A DNA stretch of 64,000 nt, taken from NCBI GenBank assembly GCA_963556145.1, contig OY744473.1, positions 2,294,001 to 2,358,000 on the forward strand, in the 5' to 3' direction. The stretch comes from Hygrocybe punicea. Taxonomy: Eukaryota > Basidiomycota > Agaricomycetes > Agaricales > Hygrophoraceae. The position numbers and the translations under genes were made by a program. The number at the start of each line of letters is the position of its first letter. Positions within the stretch are counted from its first letter, which is position 1. The notes under the pieces are model-generated. The model made no database searches, was not told the DNA's origin, and saw only the letters and a list, made by a program, of their open reading frames with translations. Shown piece by piece: positions 21,246 to 32,131 of the stretch.

Positions 21246-21762
21246 GATTTTGAGCTGGATATTGCAGGATTGGCTTGCTGTATATCTCGCCAGTCAGACT
21301 GGTGTGAGATGATTGAAATGGTCTTGCCATCTGAAATGTGCCACGGCATTGGTGAAGTTAGGCTCTCACATGGCCCGACCAATATGAGGTGTGTAGCCCT
21401 ATTAAAAGTTAGCCCAAAACTCCCAACAGTTAGACAGAAAAATCCATGAAATAAAAGGCAGGCATATGCTGTCTGAAACTTGCAAGGGCATCAGTGTCAC
21501 TAGGCTCAAAGCAACGTGTAATGCATAGTATTTAAATTAGGAAGTTAGCCTAAAATCAAAAATGTATAGGAGATACTTACAAAAACAAAACCAGATACGG
21601 GCTATCTAAATGAATATCGCCTAAGCAATGTGTGTTGTGTATAGAAGCCTATCTTAGTAGAAAATTGGTGCAATGTGAAAGATGAAGTCACCCACAAATA
21701 GAAGAAAGTTACATACAGGGGCATAGCGGCAAAGAGAAATATTGACACAATGAATGTGGCAT
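21246..21762. other. gene-free stretch before the TRIM element
   Basis: No supported coding region or repeat. It ends with GCAT (21759-21762), the left target duplication of the element that follows. Confidence 0.35.
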
Positions 21763-21918
21763 TGGAGTAGTGGGAACTGGCAGTCACGTGACTGGGTTCC
21801 CACGGTTGACCTAGTTAGTAGCCTTCCCGATGTAGTAGACAGACCCATTCCTATCCTATCCAGTCCTTCCTCTCGAGTCCTGCGTGAGCCCCCGGAGAGG
21901 TACCTCGGTACCTCTCCA
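21763..21918 (+). repeat. TRIM 5' LTR
   Basis: First of the two 156-bp direct repeats. It contains CCCCCGGAGAGGTACC and an internal GGTACCTCGGTACC inverted stretch near its 3' end. Confidence 0.75.
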
Positions 21919-23494
21919 TTGTGGTGATGAGAGTGTTTTCGACTCACTGATCCTTGCTTTTTTGGACTTTCTTCTCCCTTTTACCTTTCTTGCTGGTTTT
22001 TCTCGCGAGATGACTCTTTATGGCCTCACCACCCACTGCTGCGCAGCGGCACATCATCTCTTCATTCACGGCCGTACAACACTCAGTTACCCTGGTGCAC
22101 ATGTCCAACCCAATAGGGCCCCGCGTTGCCCCACGTTGACCCAAAAACACGCCTGCGACCCTTCTCAGCACCCAAGCGACAGGCCACGTCAATTTTTTTC
22201 GACGCCCCGTTATTCATCGTTTTCAGGCCCAAGACCACCCCCCAACGCCTTGGTTCGATGCTCTATGGCCCCACCCCACTGCCCATCACTTGAAAACACC
22301 GCCGCGACTCCGTTTGCACCCCCAACGGCCATCCCGCGTCGTGCCACGTCATCACTTTCGACCTCCATTTTTTCGTGTAACCAGGCTCCACCCATGTCCA
22401 CCCAAACCCCCACACCCACGCTCGACAACCCAGCATTCCGGTTCTGCCCAAACAAACCCCCGCCGCCGTCCAAGATAAGTGCCTGCATCCCGCCACATCA
22501 CCACCATCGACCCACGTTCTTTCGCGTACCCCAACCCTACACGGACCCATTCAACTTTCCGCACCCCCGTTCCACCGGCCAGAACCCCCCGTTCCCCTTC
22601 GTTCCACCAAACGAATCCCCGCCGTCACCTCCAGACACCCCAGCCCCGCGCCACGTCACCATCGCGCGGCTCCGTTCCGCCAACGTAGCTGGCCCAGGTC
22701 GACTCACGACACTTGCGGCCCACCCGTTCACCATCCCGGAGCACCCCACCTGCCTCCAATACCACGAACGGACCGTGCCCACCGCCCCCAGACCCCCACC
22801 GCGTTCCGCCATGTCACCACCCCCTGGCCGGTTTCTTGCACCATGCCTGGCCCCGCGAGCCCTCGTTCAGCTCCCCGTGGCCCCATTCTCGACCGTGGTG
22901 ACTACCAAGGACAACCCAACGGCACCATGTACCCCATGCCGACCCAACGAACCGCCACGATCCCTTCGCGTGATACGCCTACCCCCTTCGTGTCGAGATA
23001 CTATGCCCTCGTTAGTACAACCCTATGCCCTATCATTTATTATAGCTTTTATCACAGTCTCGTCCCCGTTCCCCCCCACCTCTGGATGTCGATTAAAGTC
23101 TACCTACGAGCCGTCACTACACTTGGTCATACACCTGTTCACCTAGTTCCACCAACACCGTTACGTTTTCGATCACCAGAACTTGCACGCTGCACTGAGT
23201 ACTTGCCAGAGCAATTCGAGCGATTTTGGATCTTGCGTCGTAAGCCCTAACCCTCGCGAGGAAGGCATTCGGAGAGTTTGAGTTTGAGAGAGGAGTTCTA
23301 TAGAGTCTGGTCATCTACCGCCCCCTGCGCGAGGACAACTTCCCGCTTCACGATATAAGGCCCTGGCCTTGAGTCAAGGCTTTCTGAGGGACTGGGAGTT
23401 GTGGCTTTAGAGTTTTTTGGTCAGTTTCGTTTGTTTTGTGTTCTTTTCTGAAGCAGTTGGCGATGAGGGCGTCGCCATGAGGAAAAGGGGCACT

Positions 23495-23650
23495 TGGAGT
23501 AGTGGGACCTGGCAGTCACGTGACTGGGTTCCCACGGTTGATCTAGTTAGTAGCCTTCCCGATGTAGTAGACAGACCCATTCCTATCCTATCCAGTCCTT
23601 CCTCTCGAGTCCTGCGTGAGCCCCCGGAGAGGTACCTCGGTACCTCTCCA
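23495..23650 (+). repeat. TRIM 3' LTR
   Basis: Second 156-bp direct repeat, followed by GCAT, the right target duplication. Confidence 0.75.
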
Positions 23651-23654
23651 GCAT

Positions 23655-24248
23655 GCAACTGCTGGTGTGCAAATGCTGGTACTTCTGAGTTCACCCACAG
23701 TTAGCAAAAAGCCAGTGATACCCAGACCCCTACTATATCCTAACAACAAGTCTCAGTTGCTTTAATTTTAGCATATATGATATTTTAAACTGAGTAGCTA
23801 TATGCAGTAGTGCTCAAATGGCTCAAATCCAACCAGATCATCTTTAAATTTTTACAAGATCAAGATATCCTTCCTTTGATTCTTCTCATAGACTTTTGTG
23901 GATATATATGTATTATGGAAAATGACAGAAGGTCTTCTTGGTTTGTATAGACATATGAGAAGAATTTTCCACTCAGCAAGATTGTTAGTAAATGCAATGT
24001 AAGTGTGTTTGGTCAAATTACTTTTGTTTGTATATAGTTTTATCAATTTGAATTCAGATATTTTCACAGTAACTACAACTGGGTTTATAAAAATGAGTTT
24101 TCCATATATGAAAGAATCTGAAAGCCTAATAGCTCTCTAAAAACTGTTGTATATAACTCGTAGTACAATTATTATAGGATAAAACAAGTTGATGACTTGC
24201 GAAATTAAAAGCTGAAGGATACCAACATCATGATTCTTATAACATATT
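23655..24248. other. gene-free AT-rich stretch
   Basis: No coding region or repeat is supported. It ends in ATATT (24244-24248), the left target duplication of the solo LTR. Confidence 0.35.
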
Positions 24249-25891
24249 TGTTACGGATCGCTTCTGCAGCGGGCTCCGGCAACAATCAACTTAACAGGGG
24301 GGCGGTTTCCAGAGGGAAGAACAGCAGTTTCATTGATAGATAACACTGCTACAAGGGGGGAGGTTCATGGTCTAAAGTCATTGCGAGCCGTGGGGGTTAC
24401 CCAAGACAAGGGGGTCTGCCCCAAGAACCAGACTAAACGTAAAGAAAGGAAAAGAAGAAACAGTCCGAACCAACAACAAGAACAGTATATATAGTGACTG
24501 GTCTTGAGGGGAGGTAAATAGAAATACAACCATGAAGCCATAATATGTCCAACTCTACCATGTGTTCACCATGAGGCGTACATGAGGCGTCCTCATGTCG
24601 ATGTTCTCGCGATCCAACTGGAGGCCCGGGTGTCATTGAGGAATAGAGGGGGTCCGGATGACTCGGATGATTTGTCATCGGATCATGTGATGTGCAGAAT
24701 TGCCTATTCGGGGTCTACACTTGCTGTAACAGGCAAGTGCGCAGTCTGGCAAGTGCGTTGCACGGTCGGGTCGAAGATGGGTATCGTCCAGTGTGGGGTT
24801 GGCAATGAGAGTGTCTTGAGGTAGCATGGATATAGCGACAAGGTCGGTATAAAGGAAAACAAAGGAATGTATGGAGGGAAAACCAACTAGGATGGTGGGA
24901 TAGTCGAGGTCAGACATGTGAACAGCATAAGCTGTACCGGATGACGATGTCTGTGTCAATGACGTATCGAGGGGTGATGTCTTGTCCTGTCTGTGGAACA
25001 ATGCAGGTCCACTTGATGTCGGTATTCGTCCAAGAAAGGGTATCATTGTAAACGAGTGTGGGAGATATCAAGGTTATAGATGGAAAAGGTTAAATGAATG
25101 TGGGTCCAGGTTTCGAGTCATGGCATGAGTGACAAGCTGTGGGAACAAGTCGTCGGGTACTGCATTGAAGCGGTGTCATGCGAACAATATGCGATAGGGG
25201 TTGGTTCACTGTTTGGGAAGTCGTATGGTCTGTGGTCGAAGTCCAAAAGAATGTGCTTCGGCAATGGTCGGATTAGAGAGAACAGTGAAATGTCCCGTGA
25301 TCGAGGATTGTCCAGGGCATGCGTGCAGGTGAGGAATGTCGTCGGATCGTCAGGGAGGATAATGGTAGGCACAGAATACGAAAGTGGAAACCATATATCC
25401 GGGAATGGCAATTGTCAATTACGTGTCGAGATATTGTTGAGGTGGAAGTCAGAAGTATCAATGGCGGAAGGGTTTCGATGCCGATGCCAAAGATAGATCA
25501 TAACAAAGTAGAAACCGATCAGGAAGGTGATGGCAATGCTGCCAATAACAATTACGGTAATGAGCTGTGTTGGGAGTACAGCCATTGTGAATCGGTTTGT
25601 CGTGGGATGAAGTCAACAATATGTCAGGGTGAGGGAAAAGACAATAGCGATGATGTCCGTCGGCAAGGAGACTATTCGGGTACAGCAAGGTAACGTGGGG
25701 ATGTGTCCATGGTCGGTCTGGATTGTTCTAGAAGAAGAAAGGAAGAAAAGAGAACAAGGACAAGAATAAACAACAATGTCCAAAAGAAGACAAAAGGTAA
25801 AGGGGAACGAAAAAGGAAGGTATGGTAAAGTGGAATCGTCATCGTGGGTAGTGGAGTCGGAATCGGAGTTGCGGAGTTGAAAAACGTAACA
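24249..25891. mobile_element. solo LTR, 1.64 kb, with 5-bp target duplication
   Basis: The sequence begins TGTTACGG and ends CGTAACA, so the termini are an inverted TGTTAC/GTAACA pair. It is flanked by ATATT on both sides (24244-24248 and 25892-25896). A TATA-like AGTATATATAG lies near 24485. No internal retroelement genes are present, so this is best read as an LTR left by recombination between two LTRs. Its base composition differs from both neighbours. It sits 30 bp from the end of the family I copy B gene. Open frames inside it on both strands show no recognisable domain. Confidence 0.7.
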
Positions 25892-25926
25892 ATATTATTC
25901 ACATTAATAGTAAGAATATACAACCA

Positions 25927-26743
25927 TTAATTAACAGCCATATCATCATCACGATTGTTTCGTCTTTTCTGCTGAATATCATTTGATGTAGAATATCCAA
26001 CATGTCTTTTTAACTGCAGTTTCATTTGATGGTGGCTTTGTTGATTAGAAGTGCTAGCCTCGTTGATGGTGGATGTGATACGAGCATTCTGGTTGGATAC
26101 AACATAAGCATCTTGATTAAGAAAAATAACAAGAAGATATTGATACCTCCGAATGTGTACTGTCAAGCAGCGCTACAGACCGTAATATATTCTTCATGCG
26201 ATATTTGTTACCATTTGGAATGGCAATAAAGGATACTTGAGCTTCAACGATGTCACCAATTCGAAAGACAGCAGGATCAAAATGTGTAACACTGTTTATA
26301 AAATGAGGCAAATGTCAACCATGAACTTTGCGAGAAAATCATGGTAGATTACCCATCGTTCTTCAATCTGTAATATTCAACAACATTATCACTGGCATAA
26401 ACGAGATCATTACCCATAATGGATGATACAGTTCCATGAGGATCCAGCAGTTTCGGAAATGGGAGACATCCATCTATGGAGACATCATTGCGAGGAGTGA
26501 AATAGCGGTTGCTTGCATCAATTGCTGGATAAGTGCCATAATTTGCTGCAAGATGTCCGAGCGATTCATTATTGAATTGTTGATCGAACATCGAACGAAT
26601 AGCATTAAGGCCATTAATTGCTGTGTCGAATAGGGGTAGGCCACCACCAGTAATGGATACTCCCTGCTGGAGAGCATGCCGTGTTTTATAATGCAGACTA
26701 ATAATTTATACATTGAAAATAAGAATCGTGGGAGCAGTGGTAT
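25927..26743 (-). pseudogene. family I gene, copy B, 5' part removed
   Basis: The last exons of a family I gene are preserved: the C-terminal exon (DAYVVSNQN... KRHVGYSTSND, stop at 25927), the exon with FRIGDIVEAQVSFIAIP and ILRSVALLDSTH (about 26155-26300), and the long exon with ASNRYF and NVVEYYRLKND (about 26355-26705). The final bases of exon 3, encoding PLLPR, abut the LTR at 26744, and exons 1-2 and most of exon 3 are missing. They are not found beyond the far LTR at 32700 either, so this is more than a simple insertion. No family II partner remains beside it. Confidence 0.7.
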
Positions 26744-27299
26744 TGTTAGAGGCGTGCAACTCCGGAAGGATCGGAGTTCTTCGGAGGAGCGGAGACGTCA
26801 ACTCTTGAAGTAGGTTCACTACTTCCTTAAGTCGTATTGAGAAGACGTGGACGGAGCGGAGTTAGTCCAGAGTTCCGGACTAAGTACTAAGATAACTAAT
26901 GAGCTTAAGGGAAAGCCTTAAGTTTGAGAGTGGGTAAGAAATAAGGAACTCAAGTTAATTTTCTGAACGGAGTTACAGGACATTGTAGTTCTAGTTTATA
27001 TACTTGGTAGACTAATTGTCATGTCCTTGGAGACGTGAAGACAATATGAACTCCGGAAAGAGGACCGGAGTTCGGAAGAAAATAAAAGGGATAAAAGGTT
27101 GCTATGTACGGTGACAAGTAAACAAAGGGGAGGAAGAGAAAAGGAGGTCGGAGTAAACGGAGATGGGGAAGTATAGTAATTAACAAGAGAAGAACAATAA
27201 TGTACGCGAGAAGATAAGATAAGATAAGATAAGATAAGTCGGTGGAAAAGTCCGGAGCGGAGTTCGTCGGAATCCGGTGGAGCTGCATGGGATATGACA
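26744..27299 (-). repeat. chromovirus 3' LTR
   Basis: 556 bp. It contains an AAGATA-type pentanucleotide run near 27211-27237 and the GTTCAGAAAAT start-site block on the minus strand. Confidence 0.9.
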
Positions 27300-27312
27300 G
27301 TATCTCCCCCTT
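27300..27312 (-). other. polypurine tract of chromovirus
   Basis: On the minus strand AAGGGGGAGATAC immediately precedes the 3' LTR, the expected plus-strand primer for reverse transcription. Confidence 0.7.
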
Positions 27313-27421
27313 AGCGTCGAACCCTTGAGACGCCTGTGGAACAAAGGGAGAACCGCAGCGGAGTTCAAAGCGGAGGGCCTACGGTATAAAACAAACTCCT
27401 GGCCAGGAGACAACCCAAAAA

Positions 27422-28255
27422 ATGTCGTCCTCGCAATTATCGTCCTCGCAAGAGATAGCCGCGCACATCAAGGAGATGGAGCGCGAATTCGCCGAAATGA
27501 GGGCGAAAGAGGAGGCAGAAGAACGGAGAAAAGCGGAGGACGAGAGGAAGAAGGCGGAAGAGGAGAGGAGACAGAAGATCCAGGCGGAGGCGATGAAAAG
27601 GGTGGAGGAGGAAATGAAGAAGAAAACGGCGGCGAAGGAGGAGAAAAAGAAAGTGGAGGCGGCGGAGGAGGGGCCCTCAAGTGCGGAGAAGGGGAAGAGA
27701 AAAAGAGACGGGTAAGCAAAGGCACATAAATGAAAGACCGGAGTTGACTACAGAAGCAGGGCCGTACAATGCAAGGCGTGCGCGGAACGCCGGGAAAACT
27801 GCGTGTGGCCCGCGTCCGGAAAGGCGCGGAGTTGCGATGCATGCAAGAAGAGAAAAGCGCGATGCGAGGTAGATGGTGAAGAGGGTGGAGTGAAGAAGAA
27901 AAAGAAAAAGGAGGAAAAGGAGGAATCCGGATCGGAGTACCGCGGAGTGGAGCCCGCGGTAAAGAAACCGCTGACGAGGACGGAGCAGCTTGTGAAGAAG
28001 CTGCTCCGGGCGACAGAAGAAAACACGGCAATGTTGGGACGGGTCGCGGAGGCATGCGAGGGGGTATGGGACACCGTGGAGGATCTCCGCGAACATGCGG
28101 CTCAATGGGCCGACCATCTGAGGAACTTAGAGTTCCTCAGAGATAATTCATACGAGCTCCGGAAGTACACTCCGGAGTCCGAGGACATCGCGCCGGAGGA
28201 GACGGAAACGGAGTGGGAAGAGGGGGATTTTTTGGGGAAAGGAGGAAAACCTTGA
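27422..28255 (+). CDS. antisense spliced gene inside chromovirus: coiled coil plus Zn2Cys6-like cluster (263 aa)
   Basis: It lies between the pol stop and the 3' LTR, on the strand opposite to the retroelement. Exon 1 is 27422-27711, a 42-bp GT...AG intron follows, and exon 2 is 27754-28255; the joined frame is 264 codons with stop. The N-terminal ~95 residues are a charged Glu/Lys/Arg coiled coil (EEAEERRKAEDERKKAEEER). The splice creates a cysteine cluster reading CKAC-6-C-10-CDAC-6-C, which fits the CX2CX6CX5-12CX2CX6-8C spacing of fungal Zn2Cys6 DNA-binding domains. A Lys run (KKKKKKEEKEE) may be a nuclear signal. The rest is acidic. A DNA-binding or regulatory role is inference, and a Gag-like nucleic-acid binder is an alternative. 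The region is GGAG/CGGAG-rich like the rest of the element, so it seems to belong to it. Confidence 0.65.
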
Positions 28256-28286
28256 AACAGTCTGCGAAAATCGTAAATAGACAGAA

Positions 28287-31200
28287 TTAATAGGACGGGC
28301 CCGGTTTCGAAGGATAAGCGGAGTGAAAGTCCGAAACGAGCTCAGTAGCATGTCCAAGTTCGGAGGCCAAGATCCAAGAAGTTTCTTCGTCAGTGCCTTC
28401 ATAGCCCTCCCAACGTACAAGGTACAGTAGCTTGCAAGCACGACGGCGGTTGTCGATCTTGGAATCGAGTATTTCGGAGATCTCAAACTCCGGTTCTCCG
28501 TCGACAACGATCGGAGGAGGCAGAGGTTGGACACGGTTAGGAATGGTATTCGGAGTCGCCGGTTCGAGCTGAGAGACATGATAGACCGGGTGAACAGAGC
28601 GGAGAGCCTCCGGAAGACGGAGGGTATATGAGTGAGTACCGGCCTTAGCAATAACTTCAAAAGGCCCCAAGTTCTTCTCAGAAAGTTTCTTGGAGGGTCT
28701 AGTAGTCTGGAAATGCTCAGCTTTGACGTAGACGGAATCCGAAACCTTGAAGTTCGGAGGCGGAGCGCGCTTCAAGTCCGCGTAGTGTTGATAACGTTGT
28801 TGTGCCTCAGAGATGGTTTGTCGAAGTTGTTGATGTAACTCATCGAGGTCCACAGCGAATTTTCGTGCGTGGGCGGAGGAGAGGTCGCGCTCCGGGTGAA
28901 CGGAAAGGTTAGGGTGGTAACCTTTATTGGCAAAGAAAGGAGAAACTCCGGTAGTGGTGTTTGGAGCGTTGTTGTAAGCAAATTCCGCAAGAGGAAGGAG
29001 GGACGACCAATTATCTTGCTGATAATTGCAATAAACGCGGAGATATTGCTCAAGGGTTTGATTGACGCGTTCCGTTTGGCCATCGCCTTCAGGATGATAA
29101 CCGGAGGTAAAGTGGAGTTTCATGTCGAGGGCCTTTCCGAGAGACCGGAAAAAATGGGAAACAAATTCCGTGCCTCTATCGGAGGTGACGTGACTAGGAA
29201 CTCCGTGCTTAGAAAAAACGTGAATAAGGAAAAGATGTGCGAGTTGGGGGGAAGTAATCGTATCGTAAGTTGGAATAAAGATCCCTTGCTTGGAAAGACG
29301 GTCAACCACAACTAGGATGGCCGTAAATCCTTCGGAGTCCGGAAGTTGTTCGATGAAATCCATGGAAATTGAATTCCATGGTTTCTCTGGAATAGGGAGC
29401 TGCTTAAGCAATCCGTAAGGACGATGCCGAGGGGTTTTGGATCTCGCGCAGGTTGTGCAAGACTTGCAGTAATCACGGACAAAAGTCCGGAGTCCGGGCC
29501 AGGTGTATTCCCGCCGGATGATTTCGAGTGTCTTATTTTGCCCGAAGTGTCCTGCAGTAGGATGATCATGTTTGGAACGCAAAATCCGGAGTCGTAGGTC
29601 ATTGACATCGGGGACATAGATACGATTATCGAGGCGTAGAAAACCTAAATCATCGATAGACCATCGAGGATCTGGGCCGGAGGTGGTACGGGAAACATGT
29701 CCGGAGGCAATAGGATCAACCTGTAGTCCGGAGATGATATCGGAGTGAAGGGAATCGACGTCTATGGTGAATCCGGCGCCAAGGACTACATCTTCGAGGG
29801 AAGTCGCTCGGAGGGACGAAGCCAATTGTTCCGGCCCAAAAACAGGGCGGAAATTGTGAGGATTGGCTTTGGCGTAGTCACTATCTCCCCCTTTAGCGTA
29901 GACGTCCCAGCGTCGAGTAAGGGTATCGGGCTTAGTGCCAAGCTTGCCTGGGCGAAAGCGGATAACAAAGTTGAAGCGGGAAAGGAACTCCGACCAGCGG
30001 GCTTGACGGCGGGTAAGCAAGCGGACGGTGGAGAAGTACTCCAAATTTTTGTGATCGGTGATAACGTCGACCGGAGTAGCAGTACCTTCCAAATAATGCC
30101 GCCAGGCAGTGAAAGCGTCGAAGATGGCAAGGAGTTCCTTGTCATGGGTATCGTAGTTCAACTCCAAGTCCGAAAGGGTACGAGACCGGAAAGCAACCGG
30201 ATGAATTTCACCGTCAGGATGGCGTACGGAGAGAATGGAAGCAACGGCGTAATCGGAAGCATCAGTCTCCACCAGAGTGTCAAACTCGGGTGACCAATGG
30301 GAAAGGATTGGGGCGGAAATGAAAGCGGATTTCAAGTCATTGAAGGCGGAATGACACTTATCATCGAAATTCCATTGTAACCCTTTACGAGTGAGCCGGG
30401 TAAGTGGAATAGTGATGGAGGAATAGTCCGGAATGAAACGCCGGTAAAAATTGGCGAATCCAAGGAAGGATTGAACATCTTTGATCCTCCAGGGTTCCGG
30501 CCAATCCTGGATAGTTTGGACCTTGGCAGGATCCATAGAAAGGCCCTGGGGGGAAAGAATGTAACCCAAGTATTCCACCGTGTCAACGCCAAAAGAGCAC
30601 TTCTCGGCGTTGGCATAGAGGCCGTGTTTCCGGAGTCGTCGGAGGACCTCGCGGACATGGTCTACATGATCAGCGGGGTCATCGGAATAGATGAGGATGT
30701 CGTCAAGGTAAACAATGACAGAGACGTCAAGGAGGTCGGAAAAAATATCGTTGACGAAGTGTTGGAAGGCCGCCGGGGCGTTAGTAAGACCTTCCGGAAT
30801 TACCAACCATTCAAACGAGCCATAGCGAGTGCGGAAAGCTGTTTTCCACTCATCACCCTCGGCAATCCGGACTAAATGGTAGGCGTGTTTAAGGTCGATT
30901 TTAGTGTAAATGCGCGCAGTCTGGGGAGCGTCGAGAAGGTCCGCCGTAAGAGGGATAGGATAGCGGTCCTTCCTCGTGATACGATTGAGTCCTCGGAAAT
31001 CTACGCAAAGTCGAAGACTTCCATTTTTCTTCCGAGAGAAAAGAATGGGAGCTCCGCAGGGAGAACGGGAGGAGCGGACGAAACCCGCCTGGAGATTCTT
31101 GTCAAGGAATTCCCGAAGGGTCTCGAGCTCTAAGGGTGAAATAGAGTAAATCGGGCCAAAAGGAGGTTTTGCACCATCCTCCAAATTAATTTTGAGGTCG

Positions 31201-31928
31201 TAAGGACGGTGTTCAGGGAGGTTCCAAGCCTTCATTTTGCTAAAGACGTCAGCGAATTCGTGATACTCTTCAGGGATATTGTGAAGGTCCACAGAGGGTT
31301 CGGAGGACTCCGGAGGGCCGTAGCTTGCAGAGGGACCGGTGGCGTCAGGTAATCGGACTTCCATACGGAAGACCTGAGTGCCGGGTACTTTGCAACCACG
31401 CAAAAAGGCTTGAGCGCTGACAAAGGAGATGTCAGGCTTCGAAGCGGATGGTGAAGAAGGTTCAGGCGGAGTAGACGGAGAGGACGGAGGGGACGGAGGT
31501 CGTACTGGAGGGTCCGGAAGTGGTGCCTCGCTAGGCACCGGAGTCGACAACGGAGGCGCGGAATCAGAAGAACGGAATTTAACGCTATGCTCGACCCAGT
31601 CAATCAACGGATTGTATTTGGCGAGCCAGCTATATCCAAGAACTGCGGAAACAGACGGATCCAACGGAGTGACCAAAAATTCTAAGATTAGAATTTCACC
31701 AGTAGAAAAACGGACAGAGATAGATACACATTTGTCGATGATTCCACCGGAGGAACCATCAAACAAGCGGAGGCGTTTCGGAGCAGTAGGAAAAATAGGA
31801 AGATTGTGAAGGGAACAAAATTCCGGGTCAATGAAACAATGTGTCGATCCACAATCCACAAGGGTAACGATAAGCGTAGTAGAATGATAAAGAGAAATCG
31901 TCAAGGAATCGTTAGAAAGAGCGGACAC
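28287..31928 (-). CDS. pol: chromovirus Pol polyprotein (protease-RT-RNase H-integrase-chromodomain)
   Basis: An uninterrupted 1213-residue frame. Domains in order: retropepsin with DCGSTHCFID near residue 25; a Pro/Ser linker (about 120-165); reverse transcriptase with YLDDILIYSDD near 405; RNase H with ETDASDYA near 550 and a THDKELLA block; integrase with the HHCC zinc finger (H..GH...CKSCTTC) near 785-830 and the DDE core (MDFIEQLP, SDRGTEF, GQTERVNQ) near 855, 913 and 952; and a C-terminal chromodomain with YLVRWEGY near 1165. It makes and inserts the cDNA copy. One oddity: the RT block usually written PFGLTNAP reads PEGLTNAP here, a Glu for a very conserved Phe, which may weaken RT. The ATG used is simply the first in frame; protease probably began upstream in an intact Gag-Pol. 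Confidence 0.95.
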   Translation of the reverse strand: MSALSNDSLTISLYHSTTLIVTLVDCGSTHCFIDPEFCSLHNLPIFPTAPKRLRLFDGSSGGIIDKCVSISVRFSTGEILILEFLVTPLDPSVSAVLGYSWLAKYNPLIDWVEHSVKFRSSDSAPPLSTPVPSEAPLPDPPVRPPSPPSSPSTPPEPSSPSASKPDISFVSAQAFLRGCKVPGTQVFRMEVRLPDATGPSASYGPPESSEPSVDLHNIPEEYHEFADVFSKMKAWNLPEHRPYDLKINLEDGAKPPFGPIYSISPLELETLREFLDKNLQAGFVRSSRSPCGAPILFSRKKNGSLRLCVDFRGLNRITRKDRYPIPLTADLLDAPQTARIYTKIDLKHAYHLVRIAEGDEWKTAFRTRYGSFEWLVIPEGLTNAPAAFQHFVNDIFSDLLDVSVIVYLDDILIYSDDPADHVDHVREVLRRLRKHGLYANAEKCSFGVDTVEYLGYILSPQGLSMDPAKVQTIQDWPEPWRIKDVQSFLGFANFYRRFIPDYSSITIPLTRLTRKGLQWNFDDKCHSAFNDLKSAFISAPILSHWSPEFDTLVETDASDYAVASILSVRHPDGEIHPVAFRSRTLSDLELNYDTHDKELLAIFDAFTAWRHYLEGTATPVDVITDHKNLEYFSTVRLLTRRQARWSEFLSRFNFVIRFRPGKLGTKPDTLTRRWDVYAKGGDSDYAKANPHNFRPVFGPEQLASSLRATSLEDVVLGAGFTIDVDSLHSDIISGLQVDPIASGHVSRTTSGPDPRWSIDDLGFLRLDNRIYVPDVNDLRLRILRSKHDHPTAGHFGQNKTLEIIRREYTWPGLRTFVRDYCKSCTTCARSKTPRHRPYGLLKQLPIPEKPWNSISMDFIEQLPDSEGFTAILVVVDRLSKQGIFIPTYDTITSPQLAHLFLIHVFSKHGVPSHVTSDRGTEFVSHFFRSLGKALDMKLHFTSGYHPEGDGQTERVNQTLEQYLRVYCNYQQDNWSSLLPLAEFAYNNAPNTTTGVSPFFANKGYHPNLSVHPERDLSSAHARKFAVDLDELHQQLRQTISEAQQRYQHYADLKRAPPPNFKVSDSVYVKAEHFQTTRPSKKLSEKNLGPFEVIAKAGTHSYTLRLPEALRSVHPVYHVSQLEPATPNTIPNRVQPLPPPIVVDGEPEFEISEILDSKIDNRRRACKLLYLVRWEGYEGTDEETSWILASELGHATELVSDFHSAYPSKPGPSY

Positions 31929-32004
31929 GTTGAGTTTTACTTCCGGTAGCGCACAGTCAGGTTCAACGCAGCCTACATCCTGTGCCGGAGTATGCAGACT
32001 GCTC

Positions 32005-32099
32005 TCTATTTTTCCGGCTCCTCTAGAGAATCGGAACTAGAGACCGGAGGTGCGGAGGAAGTGGAGGTTCTTCGTTGGGAGAAGCCTTGGAAAGACATG
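32005..32099 (-). pseudogene. gag remnant
   Basis: After the 5' LTR on the minus strand an ATG near 32099 starts MSFQGFSQRRTSTSSAPPVS and hits a TAG after 30 codons. Only about 215 bp separate the LTR from pol, far too little for a chromovirus gag, so the body of gag is deleted. The piece carries no zinc knuckle. Confidence 0.5.
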
Positions 32100-32131
32100 A
32101 TCAAATGTAAAGGGAATACGACTCAAGAGTT

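Larger units (their letters stand above)
21763..23650 (+). mobile_element. TRIM-like non-autonomous LTR retrotransposon (1.9 kb)
   Basis: Two direct 156-bp repeats, 21763-21918 and 23495-23650, start TGGAGTAGTGGGA and end GTACCTCTCCA (TG...CA) with only a few mismatches. GCAT flanks the whole element on both sides (21759-21762 and 23651-23654), consistent with a 4-bp target duplication. A purine run GAGGAAAAGGGG lies just before the second repeat, as a polypurine tract should. The 1.6-kb interior is C/G-rich and holds no gag, RT or integrase motif; its long Pro-rich open frame follows loosely repeated CGCCACGTCA phrases. Mobilisation would need an autonomous LTR element elsewhere. Confidence 0.75.

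Noticed and set aside
21884..23146. 420-codon Pro-rich frame
   Set aside because: Lies in the C-rich TRIM interior and begins inside the LTR; no gag or other motif; overlapping frames on both strands are equally open.
29745..30293. Plus-strand frames opposite pol (180 codons and others)
   Set aside because: Antisense shadows of the RT/RNase H region; no domain, no splice structure, unlike the antisense gene at 27.4-28.3 kb.
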